Positions 1 through 10,859 are shown, counted from the first letter of the stretch. The stretch: DNA of 34,816 nucleotides from Candidatus Onthousia excrementipullorum (GCA_018712385.1 DVHC01000025.1:1-34816), one strand, 5' to 3'. Numbers and translations: made by a program. Notes: a model not told the origin generated them from the sequence alone.

Positions 1-173
1 TAATTTCCATTAATTCTATTTTTCAAAGAACAATTTACTACCTTTTTGATAGTTTTGAATTAAGATTTTCATCTCAATATCATTTTCATCTAGTATGTCT
101 AGTTTTCCATAAAACTTTTCACACTATCTCTATTTTATATTTATTATACTATAATTATTTTAATATATAGCTC

Positions 174-1424
174 TTAAATATGTTTGCCACTTTCTTTTGT
201 ATATTTCTTTTGAATTGTCAAAGCTAAGGCATGCAATCTTACTCTCATATCTAATAATTGATTAGTTGTATAAAAATCTTTTTTATTACTATCATATGAT
301 AAATTATATTTTTCTGCATATGAATATAACATTGGATATTCGTGTTCTTCTAGATATTTCCAAATTCTTTCTTCTTCGTCATAAATAAAATCCATACCAC
401 ATATTGCACCAACTTCTCGTTTACATTTAGTGGCAACGTTAATACATGATTTCATGACAGTTTCTGGAACTATTGCATTGTTAGGGTCTATATCATGTGC
501 TAATAATATTTTTTGTTCAATGTTTTCATAACTATCTTTACCAAGTAAAATACTATCTCCTCCGGATACTGTATTTGAAATAATGCTTTCACTACCTAAA
601 AAATATGGTGATGATGGGTCTTGTAAATATCTATCAAATAAACCATAATGTTTTTCTTCTTTTGGTTCTATAGGAGCGGAATATTTAAGACTTGATGCTA
701 AGACGTCACCTGATGATGATGTTAATACTCTCAAAGAGGTATTATACTTAGTTGGTGTTTTAATGTATTTTTGGATTATCATTTTATCATGAAATTCTTT
801 TTTATAATCTATAAAGCCTATAGAAATAGGCGTATTAGAACGTCCAAATTCATCAAATATTACATCATCACCTAAATTCCACTTTTCTTTTGCTTCTTCT
901 ATAGCAACTTTTTTGGCATAAGGCGTTATTTCATTATAAAATCTTTTTAGTATTTCAAGTTGTTTAGGAGTCTTTATTAAAAACTTTTCTTTACCACCTT
1001 GACTATCTTTATTTTTTAAAACAAAGGGTAAAGGCGGTAAGTTTTCAGGAAAAGAATCAAGAGGAAAAGATACTGTAAATGGTTCTGTTATCCCCTCTTC
1101 CATAAGAAGTAGAGCAATTTTGTTATCTTTCTTAGTACTATACTCTTCTTTAGTCTTATTTATATGTTTATCTAAACAGGGAGAGAAGAAAAAAGTATCT
1201 TCATTAACTATTCTGTCGTCTGTCACAATCTTATAACCTTTTTCATAAAGATATTTAAACATTTCTTTATAGGCTTCATATACAGGATTACTGTATTTAG
1301 ATGGTATATCTGGCATAACAATAGCTTCTAATTCTTGATTTATCCATTCTCTCTTAATATAAAGTTCATCTATATCAATATATATTTCTTGACCATTCCC
1401 ATTTGGCAATTCAAGTATATTCAT
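174..1424 (-). CDS. ATP-grasp superfamily protein, substrate unknown
   Basis: This 416-residue protein looks like an ATP-grasp ligase. Residues about 130-150 (LPFVLKNKDSQGG) resemble the first ATP-grasp lysine strand and glycine-rich loop. A mid region reads MIIQKYI then LRVLTSSSGDVLAS, like the second lysine/adenine region and the R-V strand. Near residue 340, CGMDFIYDEEE then KYLEEHEYP resembles the metal-binding end of the fold, where E-x-N is usual; here it reads E-x-H. No signal peptide or membrane segment is seen, so it is probably cytoplasmic. It starts at ATG 10 bp after the ligA stop, with AGGGGTG as RBS, so it is co-transcribed with ligA. Family members join a carboxylate to an amine or thiol using ATP; the substrate cannot be read from sequence. 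The fold call is fairly safe, the function is open. Confidence 0.65.
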   Translation of the reverse strand: MNILELPNGNGQEIYIDIDELYIKREWINQELEAIVMPDIPSKYSNPVYEAYKEMFKYLYEKGYKIVTDDRIVNEDTFFFSPCLDKHINKTKEEYSTKKDNKIALLLMEEGITEPFTVSFPLDSFPENLPPLPFVLKNKDSQGGKEKFLIKTPKQLEILKRFYNEITPYAKKVAIEEAKEKWNLGDDVIFDEFGRSNTPISIGFIDYKKEFHDKMIIQKYIKTPTKYNTSLRVLTSSSGDVLASSLKYSAPIEPKEEKHYGLFDRYLQDPSSPYFLGSESIISNTVSGGDSILLGKDSYENIEQKILLAHDIDPNNAIVPETVMKSCINVATKCKREVGAICGMDFIYDEEERIWKYLEEHEYPMLYSYAEKYNLSYDSNKKDFYTTNQLLDMRVRLHALALTIQKKYTKESGKHI

Positions 1425-1434
1425 AATAACACCC

Positions 1435-3438
<2,004 letters not shown>

Positions 3439-3448
3439 TCACTTCCTT

Positions 3449-4363
3449 TTAGTTGTTTATCCACAAGTGTTGTGGATAAAGTCCTTCGTCAGTTAGTTTT
3501 CTTAAAGCTTTTACCACAGTTTCTTTATCTTCTTTATAAGTCATACCATACCAAGTAGAAGTTGTATTTATAACATCTATAGTCTTAATGTTCTTCCTAA
3601 GGCAAGTATCTAAAACATCAGGTATCTGGAATTCATAATCATCAAGATTTTTTTGATGAAGTGATAAGAATAAATATAATTCATCACTTAGAATATCAAA
3701 GATATCAGGTGAAAATAGTAATAGGTTCATACATACTAGAGTGTCTTCATCTATTTCTTTACCATTACTACTGTATAAAGGAGCGGCAATTATTTTATTT
3801 CTTTTAGGTGCTACTTTAGACTCAGTTATCCTTAATAATTTATTATCTTCTACTTCCATAATACCTCTTTTAGATGTTCCATTAGGACTTAGAGTATTAC
3901 CAACCTTATATCCTACAATACCATAGTGGTTATATATAATATCATCTAGATATTTACTTGCTTTTAAAAAGGCATCTTTACCATAGTAATCATCAGCATT
4001 TATGACTGCGAATGGTTCATTAATTTTATCTTTAGCACAAAGGATAGCATAGGCAGTACCTAGAGGTTTAATTCTTTTCTTTAATAAGGCTTTAAATCTG
4101 GTTGGTATATAATCATCATTTTGAAAAGCATATTCTACTTTAATATAAGGTTCTATTCTTTTTCCTATAGTTTCTTTAAATTTTTCATAAAAATCTTCTT
4201 TAACTATAAAAACAACTTTAGTAAAGCCTGCTTCAATAGCATCATAGATTGAATAGTCTATGATGAACTCTCCATTAGGTCCTACTTTTTCTATTTGTTT
4301 TAATCCTCCAAATCTACTACCAAGGCCTGCTGCCATAATTAATAATGTTTTATCTTTCTTCAT
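3449..4363 (-). CDS. Sugar-phosphate nucleotidyltransferase, paralogue 2
   Basis: A GT-A fold nucleotidyltransferase of the NDP-sugar pyrophosphorylase type, expected to join a nucleoside triphosphate to a sugar 1-phosphate. The signature LLIMAAGLGSRFGGLKQIE with PNGE close behind sits at the N terminus, and VINADDYYG carries the metal-binding aspartates. I chose the internal ATG (304 residues): AAGGAG lies 6 bases before it, while the upstream ATG overlaps that Shine-Dalgarno sequence. The gene overlaps the end of its paralogue by 14 bp, implying translational coupling. The two proteins align over their whole length, so they arose by tandem duplication. The nucleotide and sugar specificity cannot be told. 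Related to glucose-1-phosphate uridylyl- and thymidylyltransferases, but this subfamily is usually annotated only as nucleotidyltransferase. Confidence 0.85.
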   Translation of the reverse strand: MKKDKTLLIMAAGLGSRFGGLKQIEKVGPNGEFIIDYSIYDAIEAGFTKVVFIVKEDFYEKFKETIGKRIEPYIKVEYAFQNDDYIPTRFKALLKKRIKPLGTAYAILCAKDKINEPFAVINADDYYGKDAFLKASKYLDDIIYNHYGIVGYKVGNTLSPNGTSKRGIMEVEDNKLLRITESKVAPKRNKIIAAPLYSSNGKEIDEDTLVCMNLLLFSPDIFDILSDELYLFLSLHQKNLDDYEFQIPDVLDTCLRKNIKTIDVINTTSTWYGMTYKEDKETVVKALRKLTDEGLYPQHLWINN

Positions 4364-5279
4364 AATTCTCTCCTTCATATAAGTTATTATTATATATTTT
4401 ATCTTTAATCATATCATTTATAGCATTTACTACTAACTCTTTATCTTCTTTATAAGTTACTCCATACCACTTAGCATGAGTTTCTATGACATCTACTGTT
4501 ACTCTATTTTCTTTTAATAGTTCATTTAGGACTATTGGTATTAAGAACTCACAACTATCTAGGTTATCTCTATTATCTTCTAAAAAGATAGGTAGTTTTT
4601 CTTCTAGGATGTTAAAAAGGCTAGGAGTAAATAGTAACATATTCATAGAACAGATAGTATCTTTTTCTACTTCAAAAGGACTACTACCATCTAGGGGTGA
4701 TACTTTTACTAAACTACCATCTAACTCAGTACTACTTTCAATTATCGTAATTAGTTCATTATTATCATTTACTTTACAGACACCTCGTTTAGCGGCTCCA
4801 TTTTCGGTTAAGGTATTACCAAGACGATAAGCGATTAAGCCATAATGATTATCTTTAATTTTAGATAGATAATCACTTGCTTTCATATAAGCATCTCTTC
4901 CATAAAAGTCATCTGAGTTAATAATGGCGAATGGTTCCTTTATTTTATCTTTAGCACAGAGTATGGCATGTGCAGTACCAAGTGGCTTTTTCCTTGTCTT
5001 TAATAGTTCTTGATACTTTTTAGGTATATTATCATTATTTTGAAAAACATACTCTACTTTTATATGAGGTTCTACTCTTTTACCAATAGTCTCTTTAAAA
5101 ATATCATAGTTTTCTTCTTTTATAATAAAGACTACCTTATTAAAACCTGCCCTAATCGCATCATAGATAGAATAATCTATAATAAATTCATTATTAGGTC
5201 CAACTGGTTCAATTTGTTTTAGTCCTCCAAATCTACTACCCATTCCGGCAGCCATGATTAATAATGTTTTATCTTTCAT
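4350..5279 (-). CDS. Sugar-phosphate nucleotidyltransferase, paralogue 1
   Basis: Tandem paralogue of the next gene in the operon (309 residues). It shows the same N-terminal signature, LLIMAAGMGSRFGGLKQIE, followed by PNNEFIIDYSIYDAI, and the metal site IINSDDFYG. The C-terminal part ends with THAKWYGVTYKEDKE, nearly the same as in the partner. Start at ATG with AGGAGG upstream. Differences cluster in the middle (residues about 165-200), where sugar specificity usually lies, so the two may handle different substrates or form a heteromer; that is inference. It lies 14 bp after the AAA ATPase gene. Cytoplasmic, probably supplying activated sugars for envelope glycans. Confidence 0.85.
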   Translation of the reverse strand: MKDKTLLIMAAGMGSRFGGLKQIEPVGPNNEFIIDYSIYDAIRAGFNKVVFIIKEENYDIFKETIGKRVEPHIKVEYVFQNNDNIPKKYQELLKTRKKPLGTAHAILCAKDKIKEPFAIINSDDFYGRDAYMKASDYLSKIKDNHYGLIAYRLGNTLTENGAAKRGVCKVNDNNELITIIESSTELDGSLVKVSPLDGSSPFEVEKDTICSMNMLLFTPSLFNILEEKLPIFLEDNRDNLDSCEFLIPIVLNELLKENRVTVDVIETHAKWYGVTYKEDKELVVNAINDMIKDKIYNNNLYEGENYEER

Positions 5280-5293
5280 ATGTCCTCCTAATA

Positions 5294-6628
5294 TTATTTT
5301 TCTTTTAAAAATCTTTTTAACATAAATGTTAAGAAATATGGAAATGTATAAAATTTACCATTAAAGCCGATATTTTTATTACATAGTTTTATCCCATATT
5401 TTATATCTTTATATTTATCACTTTCTATTAATTTATTAAGTGATAAAGTCTCATTGTCACTTGCTTTCACTTCAATAGGTATAAGAGAGTCTTTATCTCT
5501 AATAAAGAAGTCCATTTCAATTGTCCCTTTTTCATTTTTATAAAAGTATAGGGAATAACCTTCCTTAACTAACATTTCTCCTACTATATTTTCATAGAGA
5601 GCACCTTTGTAGGTATTAAAGTTTTTATTAACTCTTAAATCTTCTCCTGCTTCATCATCTAGGGATGCAACTAAAAGTCCTGTATCTTTAAAATACAATC
5701 TATAATTATCAGGATTATAATTACCTTTTAGTGGTAAAAAAGGCTGTTCCATACAATAACTTATATTTATAATACCAGCATTAGATAGCCAATCTATAAC
5801 ACCAACATATTCTCTATTTCTAGCATTATGTTCTATTTTAGATATTTGGAATTTCTTATTTTCATTTCCTAAAAAGACTGGTATTTTTCTATAGACATTT
5901 AAAATCTTTCCTTTATCTAATCCACCTGCATATTTAGTAATATCTTCTTCATAATCTAAAAGTATTTGTCGCTGCATATTTAGAATACCTGAGTAATTCT
6001 TTTGTTCAACAAATCTATTTACAATGGCAGGCATCCCTCCTACTATCATATATTCTTTGAAGTTTTCTAACATAACGTCATACATTAACTTTGGTAGAGG
6101 TTTACAGTTTAACATATAGAAGTACATTTCTTCTATTTGATTTTCTTTATATCCTTTAGCCCATAAGAACTCTTCAAAATCCATAGAATTCATTTCATAA
6201 TCTTGTTTATTTCCAACACTATTAGATTCTATTTCTTGGTAATTAATACCCATTAGGGAACCTGAACAAATAACATCATATCTACCATCAATATTAAATG
6301 ATTTTAGCGAAGTAGTTGCATTAATACAGTCTTGGATTTCATCAAAAAATATCAATGTTTTACCAGGGGTAAAGTTAAAGTTAGGATTAATTAAAGATAT
6401 ATTTCTTATTATGGTATCTACATCAAAACCATCATCAAAGATATTTTTGTATTGTTTTTGTAAAACAAAATTAATCTCAACTACATTTTCATAATTATTT
6501 TTACCAAAGTTTTCTATTGATTCTGTTTTCCCTATTTGTCTTGCTCCTTTAACAATTAAAGGAAGTCTATTCTTATCATTTTTCCAGTCTATTAAATATT
6601 TATCAATTTTTCTTGTTAATCTTGGCAT
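5294..6628 (-). CDS. AAA ATPase with DUF4143 domain (COG1373 type)
   Basis: This 444-residue protein has an AAA_14-type ATPase domain at the N terminus: Walker A GARQIGKT at 28-35 and Walker B LIFFDEIQD at 92-100. A C-terminal DUF4143 region contains E-M-D-F and then PIEVKAS near residues 370-390. That arrangement resembles a PD-(D/E)xK nuclease-like core. Start at ATG with GAGGGTGAT upstream. Proteins of this family are common, often multicopy and mobile in gut bacteria and archaea; their function is unknown, with suggested links to DNA or to toxin-like roles. The gene has its own extended -10 promoter and three evenly spaced direct repeats in front, so it is probably regulated apart from the pcrA operon. 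A second, distant relative lies at 21708-22910. Confidence 0.85.
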   Translation of the reverse strand: MPRLTRKIDKYLIDWKNDKNRLPLIVKGARQIGKTESIENFGKNNYENVVEINFVLQKQYKNIFDDGFDVDTIIRNISLINPNFNFTPGKTLIFFDEIQDCINATTSLKSFNIDGRYDVICSGSLMGINYQEIESNSVGNKQDYEMNSMDFEEFLWAKGYKENQIEEMYFYMLNCKPLPKLMYDVMLENFKEYMIVGGMPAIVNRFVEQKNYSGILNMQRQILLDYEEDITKYAGGLDKGKILNVYRKIPVFLGNENKKFQISKIEHNARNREYVGVIDWLSNAGIINISYCMEQPFLPLKGNYNPDNYRLYFKDTGLLVASLDDEAGEDLRVNKNFNTYKGALYENIVGEMLVKEGYSLYFYKNEKGTIEMDFFIRDKDSLIPIEVKASDNETLSLNKLIESDKYKDIKYGIKLCNKNIGFNGKFYTFPYFLTFMLKRFLKEK

Positions 6629-6647
6629 TCTATCACCCTCTATATAG

Positions 6648-6656
6648 ATTATATCA
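6648..6656 (-). promoter_or_regulatory. Extended -10 promoter of the AAA ATPase gene
   Basis: Read on the minus strand this is TGATATAAT, a perfect TG-N-TATAAT extended -10. It lies about 20 bp before the ATPase start codon. No clear -35 is seen. The TG part overlaps the first of three 32-bp-spaced repeats, so a protein bound there would compete with RNA polymerase. Confidence 0.6.
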
Positions 6657-6729
6657 CAAAATTCCTGTGTTTATATATGTTATTTTCACAAAATTCCGGC
6701 ACTTTTCAGATTAATTTTCACATTTTTCC
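6654..6729. repeat. Three direct repeats with exact 32-bp spacing, likely operators
   Basis: The motif TCACAAAATTCC (plus-strand reading) occurs at 6654-6665 and 6686-6697, and a variant TCACATTTTTCC at 6718-6729. The starts are exactly 32 bp apart, close to three helical turns, so all three face the same side of the DNA. They fill the space between the 96-residue gene and the ATPase gene, and the first overlaps the extended -10 box. The layout suggests cooperative binding of a regulator, perhaps the ATPase itself. The repeats are seen; their role is inference. Confidence 0.65.
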
Positions 6730-6768
6730 GTTTTTTTCTAGACATTCCTACATTATTTCATAAATACT

Positions 6769-7059
6769 TTAACCATAATATCGTTTTAAGTAAATTACTT
6801 TATCTTTAATAGATACTCCTATTATATCTTCATCATTCTCATCTGTTATTTTTCTACCATAGATACCATCTAACTTCCCAAAGCTGACAATATTATTATT
6901 AATTTTATTTAATAATTTATTATTTATATAAATAATATCTCCTACTTTAGGCAATTCGTCAATATCATAAAATTCTATATTAATGTTATATATGTTGTTA
7001 TCATTATCTTTTAAAGTATAATTATATCCATCTATATTTTCTATTATTAATTTAATCAT
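6769..7059 (-). CDS. Conserved-looking small protein of unknown function
   Basis: I do not recognise a named family. The 96 residues are rich in Ile, Asn and Asp, with alternating hydrophobic residues that suggest a small beta-barrel or OB-like fold (LPKVGDIIYINNKLL resembles a strand-turn-strand). No signal peptide, membrane segment or metal motif is seen. ATG start with AAGGAG 12 bases upstream. It follows the leucine-rich-repeat gene by 24 bp and probably shares its transcript. The ATPase gene downstream has its own promoter, so this gene ends the pcrA transcript or reads through. Confidence 0.7.
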   Translation of the reverse strand: MIKLIIENIDGYNYTLKDNDNNIYNINIEFYDIDELPKVGDIIYINNKLLNKINNNIVSFGKLDGIYGRKITDENDEDIIGVSIKDKVIYLKRYYG

Positions 7060-7083
7060 AATAAATTTTCTCCTTCTTGGCGA

Positions 7084-8748
7084 TTATATATGTTTACCAT
7101 TTAGTTTTAATTTTTCTTCTAATTCTGGTATCAATGGTATATTAACTGTATCTATGTTTTTACATTTATCACAGAAGAAGTCTCCTATGATTTGAGCATT
7201 TGGTAATTCTATACTTGTTAATGACCGGTTCGAATATAGAAAGCCATCACCTATACTTGTAGCATTTGGTAGTTCTATACTTGTTAATGAGTTATTATAT
7301 TTGAGAAAGTAGTTACCTATGTTTGTAGCATTTTGTAATTCTATACTTATTAATGAGTTATTAAAATGAAGAAAAAGATTGCCTACACTTGTAACATTTG
7401 GTAGTGCTATACTCGTTAATGATACGTTATTGAAAAGAAAACGATTACCTATACTTGTAACATTTGGTAATTCTATACTCGTTAATAATTTGTTAGAAAG
7501 AAGAAAATCATTACCTATGTTTGTAGCATTTTGTAATTCTATATGTGTTAATGAGTTATTAAAACATAGAAATGAATTACCTATACTTGTAACATTTGGT
7601 AATTGTATTTCTGTTAGTATCTTATTATAACAAAGAAATCTATTACCTATGCTTGTAGCATTTGGTAGTTCTATACTTGTTAATGAGTTATTGTAGCTAA
7701 GAAATGAATTACCTATATTCTCAACTTTATCATTTTTTAAAGCGATTATTCTATTATTTTTATCTAAAGTAATTATTACATCTACTTCATCACTATTATC
7801 AGTTTTTATTAAAATATTTTTATTATCTTTATCATTTTCTATTTTTATATCTTTTATTGTCCCAATTGTATTAGGAAATGAATCCTCTAGTTCCATATCA
7901 TTCCAGTATGTCTGAATTCGCTTGTTTTTTAAATCTAAAATAAAATAATCTAATACTATATATTGTTCATGAGGATATTCTTTCACTTCAAAATTATCAA
8001 TTATTACATTATTTTCACAGTAATAAATATTATTTATTTCATAGTTATATTTATAATATTTTCCATCGTTCGCTCTTACATAACCAGGAATTTCAAACGA
8101 ATTTTGTAAATGGGATTGATGCAATCCATAATACTTATCAAAACTATTAGTAAGTCCTGGTATAATATTATCTAAGTTGTTACTAAAAGTTGAATCTGGG
8201 TTATTTACAGTATGATTATATCTATTTTTGATAGAAAGAGTATGACTATTATCTCTAGTAAACTGAATACTAATTACTGATGTCCCATATTCATCTTGCC
8301 TTTCTGGTTTTGGAAAGTTTTCTCTTTTTATTTCGTCTACATTTTCTTTTATGGCAAAAAATACAAAACACCTATTTAATCTACCACCATTAAATGTGCA
8401 TAATGCTTCTCCAGGAGAATAATATTTCCTAAAACTTTGGATTTCTTCTTCATTATGACACTCATATAGTTTATATCCTGCTTCTTTTAATAATTCTTCT
8501 GGTCTTTTAGATCCAACTTCTTCATAGTTATTTTCAACATCAACTTGATTATATATATAATTTTTAAATTCTTCTTCTAAATTATTATCAATAATGTCTT
8601 TAACTAATGACCTGCTTTCTTTAAAATTATCATGCAATAACCTTGGTAATAAGCCTTCTTGCTCTAATAAGGTAGGAAATAATTCACGACAAAGATGCAT
8701 CATTCCTTCCCCATATTTTTTCTTTATTATCTTTAAATCTTTATTCAT
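7084..8748 (-). CDS. Cytoplasmic leucine-rich-repeat (BspA-like) protein with unknown N-terminal domain
   Basis: A 554-residue protein in two parts. Residues 1 to about 330 form a region I cannot name; it includes GEALCTFNGGRLNRCFVFF and a conserved-looking NNLDNIIPGLTNSF. Residues 357-532 are eight 22-residue leucine-rich repeats of the pattern TSIELPNATSIGNRFL, followed by a 22-residue cap. Repeats 3 and 6 share the variant LQNATNIGN, giving a three-repeat higher order. Unlike most BspA-type proteins it has no signal peptide, so it should act inside the cell, probably by protein binding. ATG start with a near-perfect AAAGGAGGAAG RBS. It lies only 11 bp after pcrA, so it is co-transcribed with an essential helicase. 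Function unknown. Confidence 0.8.
   Translation of the reverse strand: MNKDLKIIKKKYGEGMMHLCRELFPTLLEQEGLLPRLLHDNFKESRSLVKDIIDNNLEEEFKNYIYNQVDVENNYEEVGSKRPEELLKEAGYKLYECHNEEEIQSFRKYYSPGEALCTFNGGRLNRCFVFFAIKENVDEIKRENFPKPERQDEYGTSVISIQFTRDNSHTLSIKNRYNHTVNNPDSTFSNNLDNIIPGLTNSFDKYYGLHQSHLQNSFEIPGYVRANDGKYYKYNYEINNIYYCENNVIIDNFEVKEYPHEQYIVLDYFILDLKNKRIQTYWNDMELEDSFPNTIGTIKDIKIENDKDNKNILIKTDNSDEVDVIITLDKNNRIIALKNDKVENIGNSFLSYNNSLTSIELPNATSIGNRFLCYNKILTEIQLPNVTSIGNSFLCFNNSLTHIELQNATNIGNDFLLSNKLLTSIELPNVTSIGNRFLFNNVSLTSIALPNVTSVGNLFLHFNNSLISIELQNATNIGNYFLKYNNSLTSIELPNATSIGDGFLYSNRSLTSIELPNAQIIGDFFCDKCKNIDTVNIPLIPELEEKLKLNGKHI
7153..7680 (-). repeat. Eight tandem 66-bp repeats coding leucine-rich repeats
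   Basis: Eight in-frame 66-bp units encode the 22-residue leucine-rich repeats of the surrounding gene. The low divergence between units, and a period-three pattern in which units 3 and 6 carry the same variant, point to recent block duplication. The regular repeats also keep frames on the other strand open; those are not genes. Confidence 0.85.
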
Positions 8749-8759
8749 AACTTCCTCCT

Positions 8760-10859
8760 TTATACTTTAGTTAAACTCTTATGATTTTTCATAAGTTTCT
8801 TAATTCCATATGGATGAGAAAAGGCAACTGATACTAAAGAATTAGTAACATCTACTACTTTACCTGCTCCAAAGTGTTCATGGACTACATAATCTCCAAC
8901 TTGATAGTCGACATCTTCATCTCTAATAACATCTTCTTTATTAATATGTTTAACTTCTTCTGTCTTTTTAGTATTACTATCGATTAGACTCTCATCTATT
9001 TCACTTATAAATCTACTTGGAGGATTAATACTATCTTCTCCAAATAATACTCTTCGTCTAGCATTTAATAGATATAGTTTTTCTTTCGCTCTAGTTATAG
9101 CGACATAACAAAGTCTTCTTTCCTCTTCTGTTTCACTTGTACTCATCAAACTATTACGATGAGGGAATATTCCTTCTTCTAGTCCTAGAACAAAGACTAT
9201 ATCATATTCTAGTCCCTTAACAGAGTGAATAGTCATTAGACTTACTTTATGTCGAGAGTCTTTATATTCATCTTTATCATTAACTAAACTTACTTCATAT
9301 AAGAAGTCTTCTAGGGATACTAGTCCCATTCTCTCTTCAAAGGCTTTAGTAATAGATTTAAACTCTTCAAGGTTTTCTAATCTTATTTCACTTTCTATAC
9401 TCTTTTCACTCTCTAGTTCTTGTTTCATACCAGTAGAGTCTAGCACTTTATCAATTAATTCTGTTAAAGTTACTGATTCTGCCACTTTTTGAAGGGAGAT
9501 AATTAAGTCTTTAAACTTCTCTTCTTTACCACCATCTATCGTTTCAAATAGATTTACGCCTTCTCTATCAGCTTTTTCTGTTAAGTGTTCTATTGTCCTT
9601 AGTCCTATACCTCTTTTAGGAGTATTAATAACTCTTAAGAAACTGACATCGTCTTTAGGATTAAAGATTAGTTTTAAGTAAGCTAGTAAGTCTTTAATCT
9701 CTTTTCTTTGATAGAAGCTGAAACCTCCAACAATACGATAAGGGATATTATCTTTTAATAGTTCTTCTTCAATAACACGAGACTGGGCATTAGTTCTATA
9801 TAGTATGGCAATATCACTAGCATCTTTACCACTATCTAAAAGCTTTTTTATCTCCATTGCAGCATAGTGACTCTCATCTTTTTCATCATAGGCTCTATAG
9901 TAGGTTATCTTATCTCCCTCACCTTTAGTAGACCAAAGATTTTTCTCTTTTCTTTTCTCATTATTTTTAATAACACAGTTAGCAGCATCTAGTATGGTCT
10001 TAGTAGAACGATAATTCTGTTCTAGTTTAATACTTAAGGCATTAGGATAATCTTTTTCAAAGTTTAAGATATTTTTATAGTTTGCACCTCTAAAGCCATA
10101 TATCGCTTGGTCGGCATCTCCGACAACACAAATATTTTTATATTTAGCACTTATCATTTTAGATAAGATATACTGGGCTTCGTTAGTATCTTGATACTCA
10201 TCTATCAATATGTATTTATAACGTTCTTGATATCTTTGTAAGACATCAGGATACTTTCTAAAAAGGGTAATTGGTAGAAGTAATAAATCATCAAAGTCCA
10301 TAGCATTATTCTTCTTTAATTTATCTTCATATTTATAATAGACTTCACTTACAACATTTTCATAGTCGCTTGCGATATATCTTTCATAGTCTTTTGGAGA
10401 GACAAGTTCATTCTTACAGTTACTTATTTTATTTCTAATCGCTTTAGGATTATAGATTTTAGGATCATAGTTTAGACTCTTTAATATTTTCTTTACGATA
10501 GTTAAAGAGTCATCACTATCCATAATAACAAAGTTATTACTATAGCCTAACTTATCATAGTTTTCTCTTAATATTTTAAGTCCAAAAGAATGGAATGTTG
10601 ATATTTGAATATATTTGGCCACACTTCCTATCATTTTATCAACACGTTCTCTCATCTCTAAAGCTGCTTTATTAGTGAAAGTGATAGCAAGTATCTCATA
10701 AGGAGATATATCTAATTCTTCTATTAGATAAGCTATTTTTGTGGTTAAGACTTTAGTCTTACCACTCCCTGCTCCTGCTAGTATTAAAAGAGGTCCTTCA
10801 TTATATAAAACGGCCTTTTTTTGTTCTTCATTTAAGTTATCTAAATCTATATTACTCAT
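8760..10859 (-). CDS. pcrA: ATP-dependent DNA helicase PcrA (UvrD family)
   Basis: Superfamily 1A 3'-5' helicase that clears recombination intermediates and transcription blocks during replication and repair. All motifs are present over 699 residues. Motif I is AGAGSGKT (28-35) and motif II is DEYQDTNEAQ. Motif III is VGDADQAIYGFRGA and motif IV is LEQNYRS. Motif V is TIHSVKGLEYDIVFV and motif VI is CYVAITRAKEKL. The C-terminal end (VGDYVVHEHFGAGKVVDV) is the Tudor-like RNA-polymerase-binding fold typical of PcrA. ATG start with AGGAAG/AGGTAA upstream. It heads a minus-strand series that later includes ligA, its usual partner. Confidence 0.97.
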   Translation of the reverse strand: MSNIDLDNLNEEQKKAVLYNEGPLLILAGAGSGKTKVLTTKIAYLIEELDISPYEILAITFTNKAALEMRERVDKMIGSVAKYIQISTFHSFGLKILRENYDKLGYSNNFVIMDSDDSLTIVKKILKSLNYDPKIYNPKAIRNKISNCKNELVSPKDYERYIASDYENVVSEVYYKYEDKLKKNNAMDFDDLLLLPITLFRKYPDVLQRYQERYKYILIDEYQDTNEAQYILSKMISAKYKNICVVGDADQAIYGFRGANYKNILNFEKDYPNALSIKLEQNYRSTKTILDAANCVIKNNEKRKEKNLWSTKGEGDKITYYRAYDEKDESHYAAMEIKKLLDSGKDASDIAILYRTNAQSRVIEEELLKDNIPYRIVGGFSFYQRKEIKDLLAYLKLIFNPKDDVSFLRVINTPKRGIGLRTIEHLTEKADREGVNLFETIDGGKEEKFKDLIISLQKVAESVTLTELIDKVLDSTGMKQELESEKSIESEIRLENLEEFKSITKAFEERMGLVSLEDFLYEVSLVNDKDEYKDSRHKVSLMTIHSVKGLEYDIVFVLGLEEGIFPHRNSLMSTSETEEERRLCYVAITRAKEKLYLLNARRRVLFGEDSINPPSRFISEIDESLIDSNTKKTEEVKHINKEDVIRDEDVDYQVGDYVVHEHFGAGKVVDVTNSLVSVAFSHPYGIKKLMKNHKSLTKV

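Noticed and set aside
16-123. Minus-strand open frame of 35 codons at the left edge, reading like FYGKLDILDENDIEMKI
   Set aside because: It is closed by a stop directly upstream, has no start codon with an RBS, and only 18 codons follow its first ATG. It may be a gene remnant but cannot be supported.
7379-7630. Plus-strand open frame across the LRR gene
   Set aside because: It exists only because the 66-bp repeats keep the opposite frame open; it has no RBS and mirrors the real repeats.
7153-7680. CRISPR-like regular repeats
   Set aside because: The 66-bp units are coding, in frame, and vary throughout; there are no unique spacers and no cas genes.
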